The position numbers and the translations under genes are program-made. DNA of 30,233 nt from contig CAYLQA010000041.1 in NCBI GenBank assembly GCA_964385695.1, forward strand, positions 1-30,233. Reading direction: 5' to 3'. Below the pieces are notes generated by a model. It worked only from the letters and a program-made list of their open reading frames with translations, did no database searches and was not told where the DNA came from. Shown here in pieces: positions 1 to 6,900 of the stretch; the stretch's first letter is position 1; the number at the start of each line of letters is the position of its first letter. The DNA comes from CAYLQA01 sp964385695 (GTDB lineage Bacteria; Desulfobacterota; Desulfobulbia; Desulfobulbales; Desulfurivibrionaceae).

Positions 1-300
1 ACTGAAGCGCTCGGCAAGCTCCATGCAGGCGCTGGCCTGGGATTGCTCGGGCGAGCTGCCTTTGCCCATCTGCTTTTTATTGCCGATCATCTCATAGGCG
101 TCCTTGCCGCAGACACTGAAGTAGACAGGGATATCCAGGCGGCCGTTATCGATACGGCGCACGTCCTTTAGGATATCGAGATTCGCTTCTTTGAGGCGTT
201 CCTTAAAGCGGTTGACCGTCTCCATGGGAGAGCAAAATTTATCTTGGTCAACGGTGAAATGCTTGAGGCAATCCTGGGGCCGGATGGGTGTTTTTTTCAT
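1..300 (-). CDS. YcaO-like family protein, N-terminal 100 residues (runs off the left edge)
   Basis: An open minus-strand frame starts at ATG 298-300 and continues past base 1, so only the first 100 residues are visible. Near residues 80-100 there is a glycine/lysine-rich turn, then a segment ending in MELAERFS. This resembles the conserved ATP-binding start of YcaO proteins, where a GKG turn is followed by a helix with A..E..ER. YcaO domains activate amide backbones with ATP (azoline and thioamide formation), and some copies are linked to RimO-dependent methylthiolation of ribosomal protein S12. The substrate here cannot be told from 100 residues. A sigma-70-like promoter and a palindrome lie 76-126 bases upstream. 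The family call is moderately sure, the role unknown. Confidence 0.7.
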   Translation of the reverse strand, partial: MKKTPIRPQDCLKHFTVDQDKFCSPMETVNRFKERLKEANLDILKDVRRIDNGRLDIPVYFSVCGKDAYEMIGNKKQMGKGSSPEQSQASACMELAERFS

Positions 301-375
301 GACGATACCTATATGCTCAAACTTGCCCTTTTGGGCGAAAAAATAACTTGTTATGCACGGGTTTGAAAAGGACCG

Positions 376-404
376 ATTATTGCCGACAAAGGGCAAGTTG
401 TCAA
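376..404 (-). promoter_or_regulatory. Sigma-70-like promoter of the YcaO-like gene
   Basis: On the minus strand a perfect TTGACA (399-404) is followed after 17 bases by AATAAT (376-381), five of six matches to the -10 consensus. The predicted start is near 369, giving a leader of about 70 bases before the ATG at 300. A palindrome at 411-425 ends six bases upstream of the -35. Confidence 0.6.
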
Positions 405-407
405 GTG

Positions 408-426
408 TTATACCACATTGTGGTAC
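408..426. promoter_or_regulatory. Palindromic motif TTATACCACAWTGTGGTAC, copy 1 (putative regulator site)
   Basis: The core TACCACA-T-TGTGGTA (411-425) is a 15-bp palindrome apart from its central base. The same 19 bases, differing only at the centre, recur at 18574-18592. This copy sits directly upstream of the -35 of the YcaO-like gene, centred near -49, a position usual for an activator. I do not recognise the binding protein. Confidence 0.55.
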
Positions 427-461
427 GTGTTAGGCGTGGTGGGATTCATATGGTGCAAGCC

Positions 462-824
462 CTACTGGAACAGGATGAAGGCCCAGATAAGGAGTGCATT
501 GAGCAGGGCGAGAAACACTGCGGCTGAGCCCATGTCTTTGGCCCTGCCTGCCAGGGGGTGGTGCTCGGGACCAAAGCGGTCAACCACGGCCTCAATGGCG
601 CTGTTAATTATTTCAACAATCAAAACGAGTAGAAGAGAGCCCAGCATGAGGCCGCGCTCAATGCCGTTTTCTCCTAACCAGAAAGCCAGTGGGGCGAGAA
701 CGAGAAAGAGGAGTACCTCCTGGCGAAAGGCAGCCTCATGCTTGAATGCGGATCTCAGGCCTGCCATGGACCAGCCAAAGGCGTTGAATAGGCGGGTGAA
801 TCCGCTGCCGCTTTCTTTCTCCAT
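462..824 (-). CDS. dgkA: Diacylglycerol kinase (DgkA family)
   Basis: Small inner-membrane kinase of 120 residues; the family is usually about 120-125. It phosphorylates diacylglycerol with ATP to phosphatidate, recycling lipid released by envelope biosynthesis. Three hydrophobic segments (about 35-50, 56-72 and 100-118) match the trimeric DgkA fold. The signature EIINSAIEAVVDR followed by GRAKDMGSAA is intact. Counterparts of E. coli active-site residues are visible as E30, E71, N74, E78, K96 and D97. The start at 824 was chosen because AAGGAG lies eight bases upstream; an in-frame ATG at 899 would add 25 unconserved residues. It is transcribed towards the YcaO-like gene. Confidence 0.95.
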   Translation of the reverse strand: MEKESGSGFTRLFNAFGWSMAGLRSAFKHEAAFRQEVLLFLVLAPLAFWLGENGIERGLMLGSLLLVLIVEIINSAIEAVVDRFGPEHHPLAGRAKDMGSAAVFLALLNALLIWAFILFQ

Positions 825-1030
825 GAATGTGACTCCTTGCTGGTTATGTTGCTGTCTAATGGCTAGTCTGGTCAAGTGCGGTCCATCCGTCAATATCAAT
901 CTTCAACCTAAGGATTCACCCCTTGCCAAGCAGGGAGAAAGTGAGCACAATATTTGTATTAAAGAATGAATGTTGTTTCGGCTGCTATAAGCAGCCAACA
1001 GAGAAGAGTGAATCAGCAAGAGGAATGATA

Positions 1031-1561
1031 ATGGGCGATTACCCGGTGTTTCAAGAGGTTGAAGATTTTTATAGAATTATCCCGCTCAAAAAATTCAGGC
1101 ATACTCCCGGAGTCTTTTTTGACAATGTCTATATGGAGGCACTTCCCAGGATCAGTGCCATGGATCGGGTTCTGCACGATAAAGGAGCCCATTCTCCTGG
1201 CCCGGTGGGCGATGTGGAGCGCCCATGGTACATGCACCCCTTTCAGGACGACAATCTCATCGTATTGCATGGGGTGCGTCATGTTGATATTTACACGAAA
1301 AAGCAAGGTATTGCCCATTTTACCGTGACTCCGAGCCAGATCTACCACGAGGAGAGGCTTATCTACGACGGGGCTGCCATGCTGGTCTGGCCCCGGGGCG
1401 TGTTTCATAGGATCATCAGCGATGAGGAGGGGTCCGCATCCCTGAACTTTGCCGTGCATTATGAGGGCATTGATATGCGGACGAACTTCAATATCTATGA
1501 TTTGGATATGGAGACCGGCAAGTTCCATACCATCCGTGAAGGATTCAAGGACCAGGAGTAG
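1031..1561 (+). CDS. Cupin-like conserved hypothetical protein
   Basis: A soluble protein of 176 residues without signal peptide or membrane segment. Residues 114-126 read G-x6-P-x-G-x2-H (WPRGVFH), close to cupin motif 2. Histidines at 69, 80 and 84 lie where motif 1 metal ligands would be, so a single beta-barrel with a possible metal site is likely. The start at 1031 is favoured over in-frame ATG 1025 because AAGAGGA ends six bases before it. The gene converges with the ferredoxin gene, leaving a 28-base gap with no clear terminator. No substrate can be assigned; the cupin fold is moderately certain. Confidence 0.7.
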   Translation: MGDYPVFQEVEDFYRIIPLKKFRHTPGVFFDNVYMEALPRISAMDRVLHDKGAHSPGPVGDVERPWYMHPFQDDNLIVLHGVRHVDIYTKKQGIAHFTVTPSQIYHEERLIYDGAAMLVWPRGVFHRIISDEEGSASLNFAVHYEGIDMRTNFNIYDLDMETGKFHTIREGFKDQE

Positions 1562-1589
1562 CGTGTCTAATGCCTGCAGCCAATGAGGG

Positions 1590-1901
1590 TCAAGCGAGAT
1601 CCTCATCCAGGCTGGGCAGCTCAATGGTAATATCTCTGATGGCGTGGGCTTGGCAGCCCAGGCGCCAGCCCGCTTTAATCAATTTTTCTCCGAGCCTGTT
1701 AATCTCCGCCTCGCGAACAGGGCTGATGTGGGCACTTCCTTCAAAAACCTTAAAGCGGCAGCGGCCGCATTTTGCCCTGCCCCCGCACTCGGTCTGCACG
1801 GGAATTTTCTCCATGAGCAGGTTGTTGAGCAGGCTGAAGGCGGGTTTTACCGTAAAGCTGATATCGCGATTTTTGATGGTAACGGTTGGAGGCTTTGCCA
1901 T
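1590..1901 (-). CDS. 2Fe-2S ferredoxin-domain protein
   Basis: Cytoplasmic electron carrier of 103 residues. Four cysteines with spacing C39-x5-C45-x2-C48-x34-C83, in the context CGGRAKCGRC ... GCQ, are the 2Fe-2S ligand pattern of plant-type ferredoxins. The start at 1901 gives MAKPPTVTI, which begins the first beta strand of the fold. An upstream in-frame start at 1961 would overlap the preceding gene and add 20 unrelated residues. It follows the radical SAM gene after 22 bases, so the two are probably cotranscribed. The ferredoxin may supply electrons to reduce the radical SAM cluster; this is inferred from position only. Confidence 0.85.
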   Translation of the reverse strand: MAKPPTVTIKNRDISFTVKPAFSLLNNLLMEKIPVQTECGGRAKCGRCRFKVFEGSAHISPVREAEINRLGEKLIKAGWRLGCQAHAIRDITIELPSLDEDLA

Positions 1902-1923
1902 AAGGATGGTCCTTGGTTTTGGA

Positions 1924-3219
1924 TCATTTTTTGAGCTGAAGGGCAGGGTTGAAGTAACCAAAGCGTAGCCAGGGAAAACGGGTCTTTAACTCGGCAAGCC
2001 AGGTGCCAATGCCCATGGCAGGATTTTGCGGCTGAAAGTCGAGGCTCTCCAAATACCAATCTGGGTCCATATTGAGATTGCGCAGTTGGATAAAATCCGG
2101 GCGAAAGTCTTCGATGAGCTTACAAAGGGCGGCAAACTCGTCCGGGTCATCGGTAAAGCCGGGCAGGATAAAGTAGTTTAAGGAGACAAAGCGTCTGTTC
2201 TCCTTCATGATCCTGATGGATTGCAGGACATCCTCCAGGGAGAAATTCTGCGGCCTATAATAGCGGCTATGGTACTTGGGCTGGGCGCTGTTTATGCTGA
2301 CCCGCAGACTGTCCAGCCCGGCCTTTGCCAGTCGTGCCACCGCCTCGGGCAGGCTGGCGTTGCTGTTGAGGTTCACAGTACCTTTGGCGGTCTTGCTGCG
2401 AATAAGGGTGATGGCCTGCTCAATGGTCTTTGCCTGCAGGAGCGGTTCTCCCTCGCAACCCTGGCCAAAACTTACCACATGGGAAGTCTTGTTGAGATGC
2501 GGAACAGCAATCTCGGCGATCTCCTGTGCTGTAGGAACAAAGCGGATACGGTCCTGGGTGGAGGGACAGCACTCCGAAGGTTGCAGGGAGATGCAGCCGA
2601 CACATTGCGCATTGCAGGCAGGAGAGGTCGGCAGGGGGGCCTCCCACTGTTGTAGAAAGTAATTGATTGCCGCAGGGCAGCGGTAGGTGAGGCAGCACTT
2701 GCCAAGATGTTGGATCAGGCGGTTGGCTGAATTTTTATCAAGCCACTTTTGTGTTTTCTTGGCAAGGCTATGCGGGTTATAGCGGCTGGTCTCCTGGCGC
2801 TGATCCTCATCACTGCGAAAGCCGCTGACCCAGAACTGGTCATCGAGCCAGCCCACGGCAGTATAGGCAAAGAGTGGCAGGTGGGGCAGGTCTTCACTTC
2901 GTTTTTCAAAGCCGGCCCAGAGGGATGCGGTATGAGCCGGGGCCATAAAGGCGGAGACTGCTTGAATCTCTTCGCCCGGGGCATCAGGGTCCTCGGCAAG
3001 GAGCATGGGCTCGCCGGTCTCAGGGTGGATCCCAACCGGGTCGCGACCGGGCACAACAAAGAGATCGCTGCCTTCGGGCAGGGGGATCAGGTCTTCAAGC
3101 CGTGGGGCCAAAAAGTCCTGCCCGCTGCGCCCGGCCATGTTCAGCTCGGCAAAGTCCTTGATCTCGCCTGCCTTATTGGCAAAGACCAGGCTTGGCATTT
3201 TCCGGGGATGAATAGACAT
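1924..3219 (-). CDS. Radical SAM domain protein of unknown substrate
   Basis: A 431-residue protein. The central CNAQCVGC (C202, C206, C209; C-x3-C-x2-C) is the canonical cluster motif that binds S-adenosylmethionine. GCEGEPLL around 254-261 fits the SAM-binding GGE-type motif, and alternating strands and helices of the partial TIM barrel follow to the C-terminus. About 170 residues precede the core and match no domain I know. Extra cysteines (C175, C176, C181, C217, C218) flank the motif and could bind an auxiliary cluster. The ATG at 3219 has a modest AAAGG upstream. It is the middle gene of a cytochrome - radical SAM - ferredoxin operon. The product is unknown. Confidence 0.85.
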   Translation of the reverse strand: MSIHPRKMPSLVFANKAGEIKDFAELNMAGRSGQDFLAPRLEDLIPLPEGSDLFVVPGRDPVGIHPETGEPMLLAEDPDAPGEEIQAVSAFMAPAHTASLWAGFEKRSEDLPHLPLFAYTAVGWLDDQFWVSGFRSDEDQRQETSRYNPHSLAKKTQKWLDKNSANRLIQHLGKCCLTYRCPAAINYFLQQWEAPLPTSPACNAQCVGCISLQPSECCPSTQDRIRFVPTAQEIAEIAVPHLNKTSHVVSFGQGCEGEPLLQAKTIEQAITLIRSKTAKGTVNLNSNASLPEAVARLAKAGLDSLRVSINSAQPKYHSRYYRPQNFSLEDVLQSIRIMKENRRFVSLNYFILPGFTDDPDEFAALCKLIEDFRPDFIQLRNLNMDPDWYLESLDFQPQNPAMGIGTWLAELKTRFPWLRFGYFNPALQLKK

Positions 3220-3268
3220 GAGGCCTTTATGGGAGTGAGAGATTTGTAAAGGTTGGTCCCGTTACAGC

Positions 3269-3610
3269 CTATTGCGGAGTCTTGCCGGCATGGATCAATT
3301 CGCTGGCAGTGATAATGTAATTTTCGATAAGCAGCATCTTCTCTTTGGAGGCAATGACACGTCCCCGGTGTGAGCGAAGGGTGTGCTTCCACTCTTTGGG
3401 GGGTTGCTCCTTGGGCCAAACCTGGAAGTGACATTGATTGCATACACCGAGAAAGGCTGCCCGTCCGCGGGCAAACGCTTTTTCGTCCTCGCCGGTCTGC
3501 TTTGCCAGCCAGTTGGCATTGGGCATTTGTTGTGGGGCAATGTGGTTGGCACAACTAATAAGAATAAAACAGGACAGAGTCAGAATAAGAAAAATATATA
3601 ACCGCTGCAT
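3269..3610 (-). CDS. Monoheme c-type cytochrome lipoprotein
   Basis: A 113-residue exported protein. Residues 1-20 form a lipoprotein signal ending in the lipobox LISC, with C20 the probable lipidated cysteine. One heme-binding site CNQCH is at 57-61, and the only methionine after it (M92) is the candidate distal ligand. It is therefore likely a small membrane-anchored periplasmic electron carrier. A strong AAGGAG stands seven bases before the ATG at 3610. The radical SAM gene begins 49 bases downstream on the same strand, suggesting an operon. A related but secreted monoheme cytochrome lies at 18712-19116. Confidence 0.88.
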   Translation of the reverse strand: MQRLYIFLILTLSCFILISCANHIAPQQMPNANWLAKQTGEDEKAFARGRAAFLGVCNQCHFQVWPKEQPPKEWKHTLRSHRGRVIASKEKMLLIENYIITASELIHAGKTPQ

Positions 3611-3675
3611 TGTATGCTCCTTTTGCCGCTATCGGTAAAGTTGACAAGGGCGCGAAGCCCGTGGGAAAGCGTCTG

Positions 3676-3684
3676 ATTATATCA
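3676..3684 (-). promoter_or_regulatory. Extended -10 promoter element of the cytochrome operon
   Basis: On the minus strand TGATATAAT gives a perfect TATAAT with the TGn extension, which can work without a good -35; no TTGACA-like box was found at the right distance. The predicted leader is about 60 bases. The rest of 3611-3847 shows nothing I can name. Confidence 0.4.
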
Positions 3685-3847
3685 GGCACTATAACATCGT
3701 TACCTCACAACAGGGAACAAAATAGCGACGACAGTATAGATGCTGGTGCAGTATGAAATTACTGGAAGAGCCACGGCGGATCGTTAGCAAAAACTATCGT
3801 GCCTGTGCCAGAATTGAAGGAACAAAAAAAGGAGGGGCGCGAAAATA

Positions 3848-4267
3848 TTAATCCCGTGGCCGAATAGCTCCCATGACAGACTCAATTACGCGATAGATGG
3901 TGAGATCATCGCCATAGACATCGAGGATCTTATCGTTATCCATCAGATCTTCAGTTATGTAGCTGGTGAGATAGAGGCTGACAAAGTTCGGATCAATGAC
4001 AAGCTGCCGCAAGGGGGCTATCTTGTACTGAACATCGAATTCGTCCATATTGGAGAGTTTTTCAAAGAGATCGGAGAAAACGGTGCGAATGGTTTCCGGA
4101 TCATCGGTTTCGATGATTTTTTTATCGAGCAGGCGTTGCACCAGGCGCACGGACAAGTCTGAGGCATTACGATACAGCAGTTGCAGCATCATCTTCCGTT
4201 CCCGTTCCCGTTTTCGGTCGATGGCACCTCCAGCCTTGTCGTTAAATGGTCTGCTGTGACTTCCCAT
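3848..4267 (-). CDS. Hypothetical cytoplasmic protein
   Basis: A protein of 139 residues that I do not recognise. The first 27 residues are polar with a run of arginine/glutamate (DRKRERERK); the rest is predicted to be mainly helical, with many acidic residues and a repeated aspartate-rich turn near 108-122. There is no signal peptide, membrane segment, cysteine pair or known motif. The start at 4267 is chosen because GGAGGTG lies five bases upstream; a longer frame to 4408 would cover a region that looks non-coding. It is divergent from the sulfite reductase gene, sharing a 199-base intergenic region. Confidence 0.65.
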   Translation of the reverse strand: MGSHSRPFNDKAGGAIDRKRERERKMMLQLLYRNASDLSVRLVQRLLDKKIIETDDPETIRTVFSDLFEKLSNMDEFDVQYKIAPLRQLVIDPNFVSLYLTSYITEDLMDNDKILDVYGDDLTIYRVIESVMGAIRPRD

Positions 4268-4361
4268 GCTGCACCTCCACTTTTCATGCCTTTCGCTGTA
4301 AATTATTTCCCTGATAGATACAGGAAAATAACATAAAGGGGAAGAGTAAATCAGAGATATA

Positions 4362-4389
4362 TTGCATTCATGGTCAAATGCTTTATAAA
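4362..4389 (+). promoter_or_regulatory. Candidate promoter of the sulfite reductase gene
   Basis: TTGCAT (4362-4367) and TATAAA (4384-4389) are separated by 16 bases, which would give a leader of about 70 bases before the ATG at 4467. No operator is evident. Confidence 0.4.
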
Positions 4390-4466
4390 ATGGCTGAAAA
4401 ATGAGCAAGAGACCCGTGTCCTTTTGTTGATAATGTTTTGAAATTATTTAATTTTTAGGTGACGAT

Positions 4467-5090
4467 ATGGCAAATAAATTTGAATTTGTCCGCTTGACCA
4501 TACTCCTGCCTGCAGGCCGTGTTCCGTTGGCCATTATGGATAAGGCCAATGAGCTGGCCCAGAAGTATAATCTTGAGATCTATTTGAGTACAACTCAGAA
4601 CATGCGCCTGATGGGCATTAAGGAGGAGGATTTAGCCCAGATAAAAGATGAACTTGCTGCCTTGGGTGCGCAATTTAAGGCACCGGGTAAGTTCCCTTTG
4701 CCCAAGGTGTGCATTGGCAAAAAGGATTGCACCACCGGCATTGGTGACCCGGAGGAGCTTTCCGCAAAGATCGTTGAACAGTTTAAGGACAAGAAGGTAA
4801 CCAAGCCCAAGTTCAAGATTGCCATTGCCGGTTGTCCTCTGGGATGTTCCGACGTGATGACCAGGGATATTGGTATCATCACTACCCGTAAAGGCTACGA
4901 TGTGTATGTCGGTGGCAAGGGCGGCCCTCATCCCAAGGTGGGCAAGCGCATCCAGCATAACGTTGATGAGGATACGGTGCTGAAGGTGATAGGGGAACTG
5001 GTGAATTTTCACGATAGCCATACCACGAAAAAGCAGCGGATGATCAAGCTTCTGGATCATCCCGATTTCCCGTATAAAGATGCGGTGTGA
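4467..5090 (+). CDS. Small siroheme/4Fe-4S sulfite (nitrite) reductase-family protein
   Basis: A 207-residue single-subunit member of the nitrite/sulfite reductase superfamily. An N-terminal ferredoxin-like half-domain (about 1-70) includes the substrate-side NMRLMGI segment. The siroheme-coupled cluster ligands follow as C82-x5-C88 (CIGKKDC) and C123-x3-C127 (CPLGC). All four cysteines are present, so it should bind the coupled 4Fe-4S/siroheme centre. Its size fits the low-spin assimilatory-type sulfite reductase described in Desulfovibrio, not DsrAB or the hemoprotein CysI (both about twice as long). TAGGTGA precedes the ATG. It stands alone, ending at a strong terminator. Sulfite or nitrite as substrate is inferred from the family. 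Confidence 0.85.
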   Translation: MANKFEFVRLTILLPAGRVPLAIMDKANELAQKYNLEIYLSTTQNMRLMGIKEEDLAQIKDELAALGAQFKAPGKFPLPKVCIGKKDCTTGIGDPEELSAKIVEQFKDKKVTKPKFKIAIAGCPLGCSDVMTRDIGIITTRKGYDVYVGGKGGPHPKVGKRIQHNVDEDTVLKVIGELVNFHDSHTTKKQRMIKLLDHPDFPYKDAV

Positions 5091-5111
5091 TAAGCAGGTT
5101 GTCGAAGTGAC

Positions 5112-5143
5112 AAAAAAGGCCGGGAATTTTCCCGGCCTTTTTT
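5112..5143. terminator. Bidirectional Rho-independent terminator
   Basis: A near-perfect stem of 15 pairs (AAAAAAGGCCGGGAA with its complement) lies between the convergent sulfite reductase and flagellin genes. It has a T run on the right and an A run on the left, so it can stop both transcripts. Confidence 0.9.
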
Positions 5144-5160
5144 AATTGATTGTGATGAGT

Positions 5161-6006
5161 TTATTCGCCTTGCAGGATATTCAGGATGCTGGACTGGTTG
5201 ACATTTGCCGCCTGGGTGGCTGCGAAAATGCCGGTTTTTTGCAGGTTGTTCATCCTGGTCAAAATCATGGTCTCTTCGGCAAAATCGGTATCAGCCAGGG
5301 TGGATTGCGCTGCCTGAATGTTCACCTGGGTAGTGGCTAGGTTGGCAATGGTCGAGGTGACCTGGTTTTGCACAGAGCCTATCTCGCCACGGGTGGTATT
5401 GATTTGTGCCAACGCGGCATCGGCAATCTGCACAGCCTGCTGGGCTCCTTCCTCAGTGAGCACATTGATGTCCGAGAGAAATCCGACATCGGAATTGCCA
5501 AGTTGCCCGGCCTCTGCAGAGGAAATGGAGAGACTCACCGTCTCCCCGGGTGAAGCGCCTACCTGGAATGATTTATTGCTGAAGTTGCCGGAAAGCAGTT
5601 TTTGCCCGTTGAACGAGGTGTTCTGGGCAATGTCGTTGAGCGCGGACAGAGATCTGTCAATATCGGCCTGAATCGCCTTCCTGCTCTCTGCGCTTTGGCT
5701 GGCATTTGCCGCCTGCAGCGATTTGACGCGAATATCTGCGATGATATTGCTTGATTCCGCCAAGGCACCCTCAGCCACTTGGGCTAACGAGACTGTGTCG
5801 TTGGCGTTACGGATTGCTTGCCCCAACCCTCTGGCCTGGCTGCCCAAGGCATCGGCAATAGCCATGCTTGCGGCATCATCCGCCGCTTTATTGATGCGGC
5901 GCGCCGAGGCAATTTTCGCAAGGCTGGAGAGTTGATCCTTTTCGCTCGTCCTGAGCTGGTTAAGGGCAAATGAGCTACTGAACGTGTCATTTATCTTCAG
6001 GGCCAT
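5161..6006 (-). CDS. fliC: Flagellin
   Basis: The filament subunit of the bacterial flagellum, 281 residues. The N-terminal 140 residues carry the D0/D1 helices (SSLAKIASARRINKAADDAA, a typical flagellin block). The C-terminal 90 residues carry the complementary helix with QVNIQAAQSTLADTDFAEET and end in ANVNQSSILNIL. The central variable domain is short (about residues 145-190), so this is a compact flagellin. A strong AAGGAGGTG precedes the ATG at 6006. It ends before a bidirectional terminator. The upstream promoter looks sigma-70-like; the sigma-28-like promoter in the same intergenic region points the other way. Confidence 0.95.
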   Translation of the reverse strand: MALKINDTFSSSFALNQLRTSEKDQLSSLAKIASARRINKAADDAASMAIADALGSQARGLGQAIRNANDTVSLAQVAEGALAESSNIIADIRVKSLQAANASQSAESRKAIQADIDRSLSALNDIAQNTSFNGQKLLSGNFSNKSFQVGASPGETVSLSISSAEAGQLGNSDVGFLSDINVLTEEGAQQAVQIADAALAQINTTRGEIGSVQNQVTSTIANLATTQVNIQAAQSTLADTDFAEETMILTRMNNLQKTGIFAATQAANVNQSSILNILQGE

Positions 6007-6029
6007 GATGCACCTCCTTGTAATTTAAA

Positions 6030-6057
6030 AATATACTTTTTTTTGCCCTAATGTCAA
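6030..6057 (-). promoter_or_regulatory. Sigma-70-like promoter of flagellin
   Basis: On the minus strand TTGACA (6052-6057) and TATATT (6030-6035) are separated by 16 bases. The predicted start lies about 18 bases before the flagellin ATG, with AAGGAGG well placed. I see no sigma-28 or sigma-54 motif in this direction. Confidence 0.6.
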
Positions 6058-6133
6058 GTTTGGATCTCTTCGTAATTTCGTTGTTTTTTTACCTCTTCTT
6101 GCAAAATTAAATAATTTCATGCATATATGTGAT

Positions 6134-6161
6134 TAAAGTTAACCGGATAATGTGCCGATAA
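6134..6161 (+). promoter_or_regulatory. Sigma-28 (FliA)-like promoter upstream of the DUF1992 gene
   Basis: TAAAGTTA (6134-6141) and a perfect GCCGATAA (6154-6161) are separated by 12 bases; the enterobacterial FliA consensus is TAAAGTTT-N11-GCCGATAA. The predicted start, about 6168, would leave a leader of only some 12 bases before the ATG at 6180. Confidence 0.6.
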
Positions 6162-6179
6162 TAAAAGGTTTATTTAAAA

Positions 6180-6554
6180 ATGCTTAATGCCATTCAGATA
6201 ATTGCCGAGCGAAAGATCAATGAGGCCATGCAAAACGGAGGGCTTGAGATCGATGCCTGGAAGGGAAGGCCGTTGCCCAAGGAGGACACGAGCATGATCC
6301 CGCCGGAGTTACGCATGGCATTTAAGGTATTGAAAAACGCTGGCTATCTCCCCCCGGAAATCGAGGCAAGAAAAGAAATGCAACATCTTGAAGAACTGAT
6401 TGCCGCCAGCGAGGATGAGCATGCCCGATTGAGGCAGATGAAAAAGCTGAACGTTTTAAAGCTTAAGTTGGCTGCAATGCGTAATCGTCCGTTGCAGGTG
6501 GAGGAAAGCGAATATTATCCGCAGATGGTGGAAAAGGTTACCTTGCAAAAATGA
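6180..6554 (+). CDS. DUF1992 (DnaJ-C28-like conserved domain) protein
   Basis: A 124-residue soluble protein. Its first 60 residues match the DUF1992 pattern: IAERKINEAMQNG, then W-K-G-(R/K)-PLP, then PPELRMAFKVLKNAGYLPPE. The domain was named from the human DnaJ homologue DNAJC28, but there is no J domain here. The C-terminal half is a probable helical coil rich in glutamate and lysine. Its function is not established. It lies next to flagellin, divergently transcribed, and has a sigma-28-like promoter, which hints at flagellar-phase expression. AAAAGG stands about 11 bases before the ATG. A terminator follows 26 bases after the stop. Confidence 0.8.
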   Translation: MLNAIQIIAERKINEAMQNGGLEIDAWKGRPLPKEDTSMIPPELRMAFKVLKNAGYLPPEIEARKEMQHLEELIAASEDEHARLRQMKKLNVLKLKLAAMRNRPLQVEESEYYPQMVEKVTLQK

Positions 6555-6580
6555 GCATTCTTCTGATTTTTCCCAAAAGA

Positions 6581-6615
6581 AAAAGGCCCTACTGCTCTGA
6601 GCAGCAGGGCCTTTT
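6581..6615. terminator. Bidirectional Rho-independent terminator
   Basis: The stem AAAAGGCCCT-A-CTGCT pairs with AGCAG-C-AGGGCCTTTT around a three-base loop, with one A/C mismatch. It sits between convergent genes and has a T-rich tail, longer on the minus strand. Confidence 0.85.
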
Positions 6616-6639
6616 CAAACGCAAGTCACTCTCAATAAT

Positions 6640-6843
6640 TTAGTATTGGCAGAAGAACACAGCTTCTGCCTCATGGTAGAAGCAATCTTTTGAACCGTCA
6701 TGGCCTTTCAGAAAGTTGGTTTGGTGTACTTCTTTGGGCACTCTCTTATAAGAGTAGTCGCCAGCCAGACACCCTGTTACAAAGAGGCCTATCGCGGTTA
6801 CGATTGCAACTCCTGTCATGGTTTTCGTAAATCTGGTTTTCAT
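6640..6843 (-). CDS. Small putative lipoprotein
   Basis: A 67-residue exported protein of unknown function. Residues 1-24 are a signal peptide with charged start (MKTRFTK) and hydrophobic core; FVTGC forms a lipobox with C25 lipidated. The mature part is only about 43 residues, is rich in Lys, His and Tyr, and ends DCFYHEAEAVFFCQY. C54 and C65 could form a disulfide in the periplasm. The start at 6843 is set by AAAAAGGAG seven bases upstream; the longer frame to 6912 adds a non-signal N-terminus. It has its own promoter (6901-6928) and terminator, so it is probably monocistronic. Confidence 0.7.
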   Translation of the reverse strand: MKTRFTKTMTGVAIVTAIGLFVTGCLAGDYSYKRVPKEVHQTNFLKGHDGSKDCFYHEAEAVFFCQY

Positions 6844-6900
6844 GGCTGTCTCCTTTTTGTATGGATTAACAGCGGGGAATTTTGCTTCTCCTTTACCTTC

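Noticed and set aside
418..969. Long plus-strand frame opposite dgkA
   Set aside because: It is antisense to a clear DgkA with all catalytic residues, lacks a ribosome-binding site and shows no protein-like motifs.
1013..1624. 203-codon minus-strand frame opposite the cupin-like gene
   Set aside because: The plus frame has a good ribosome-binding site, a cupin motif 2 and normal composition; the minus frame overlaps the ferredoxin gene's 3' end.
4306..4327. Inverted repeat TTTCCCTG/CAGGAAA in the divergent region
   Set aside because: One arm needs a bulge and the match is short, so it may be chance.
4427..4454. TTGATA-N16-TAATTT as promoter of the sulfite reductase gene
   Set aside because: It would start transcription within about six bases of the ATG, cutting off the ribosome-binding site; the pair at 4362-4389 fits better.
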